A stretch of 6,188 nt of DNA from Thermoanaerobaculia bacterium (GTDB taxonomy: Bacteria > Acidobacteriota > Thermoanaerobaculia > Gp7-AA8), in contig JAMPYE010000279.1 in assembly GCA_023700825.1 (NCBI GenBank), forward strand, positions 1 through 6,188. Direction: 5' to 3'. Both the position numbers and the translations under genes were made by a program. This document shows, in pieces, positions 6,124 through 6,188 of the stretch. Each line of letters begins with the position of its first letter. Positions within the stretch are counted from its first letter, which is position 1. The notes beneath the pieces are model-generated. The model did no database searches. It was not told the DNA's origin and worked only from the letters and a program-made list of their open reading frames with translations.

Positions 6124-6131
6124 CCTTCCTC

Positions 6132-6150
6132 GCCGAAGCGCAGCTTCGGC
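6132..6150. repeat. Palindrome 2 of a three-member hairpin cluster
   Basis: GCCGAAGC (6132-6139), a three-base loop GCA, then GCTTCGGC (6143-6150): eight perfect pairs. It begins eight bases after palindrome 1. The outer stem differs from palindrome 1, but both arms have changed together. Confidence 0.85.
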
Positions 6151-6166
6151 TCAGCGCTCGTTCAGA

Positions 6167-6188
6167 CGCGGAAGCTCTCGCTTCCGCG
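6167..6188. repeat. Palindrome 3 of a three-member hairpin cluster (reaches window edge)
   Basis: CGCGGAAGC (6167-6175), a four-base loop TCTC, then GCTTCCGCG (6180-6188): nine perfect pairs ending exactly at the window edge, so the stem may be longer. The inner core is again AAGC/GCTT. It lies 16 bases after palindrome 2. Confidence 0.85.

Noticed and set aside
6105..6188. Palindromes as terminal inverted repeats of an insertion sequence
   Set aside because: Each palindrome is complete in itself, no transposase fragment or target duplication is visible, and three close copies do not fit IS ends.

Overview
The window reads as chromosomal DNA from a GC-rich, Gram-negative-like bacterium. It holds four protein genes and no sign of plasmid, phage or transposon functions. 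The long secreted LRR plus fibronectin-III protein with a choice-of-anchor-like tail start, the style of the transketolase and the strong GC bias fit an acidobacterial or similar soil or sediment lineage. This is an impression from protein style, not a phylogenetic result.

Layout, left to right. (1) Positions 1-2541, minus strand: the first 847 codons of a large exported protein whose 3' end lies beyond the left edge. It has a signal peptide, a plant-type N-terminal LRR cap, 24 leucine-rich repeats with the LxGxIP signature, one fibronectin type III domain and the beginning of another beta-rich domain. (2) 2542-2642: a 101-base divergent intergenic region. It holds the LRR gene's ribosome binding site and a -10-like box placed so that the next gene could be leaderless. 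(3) 2643-3275, plus strand: a YhhN/TMEM86-family membrane protein (putative lysoplasmalogenase). (4) 3276-3382: a convergent intergenic region dominated by a long hairpin that probably terminates transcription from both sides. (5) 3383-5437, minus strand: a complete transketolase. (6) 5438-5681: its upstream region, with a good ribosome binding site, an extended -10 candidate and a small inverted repeat just after the next gene. (7) 5682-6044, minus strand: a small four-helix membrane protein of the DUF1304 family. (8) 6045-6188: its upstream region, with a similar extended -10 element and then three consecutive perfect palindromes that share a core and differ by paired changes in the stems.

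The four genes do not look like one pathway. Transketolase is central carbon metabolism, the YhhN and DUF1304 proteins are small membrane proteins, and the LRR protein is probably an extracellular or surface binding protein. Transketolase and DUF1304 share a strand but are 244 bases apart and seem to have separate promoters. I see no convincing undescribed multi-gene system. The most interesting features are the palindrome cluster at the right edge and the plant-like LRR architecture on the left. The hairpin terminator, the possible leaderless start and an in-frame A_AAA_AAG heptamer in transketolase come next.
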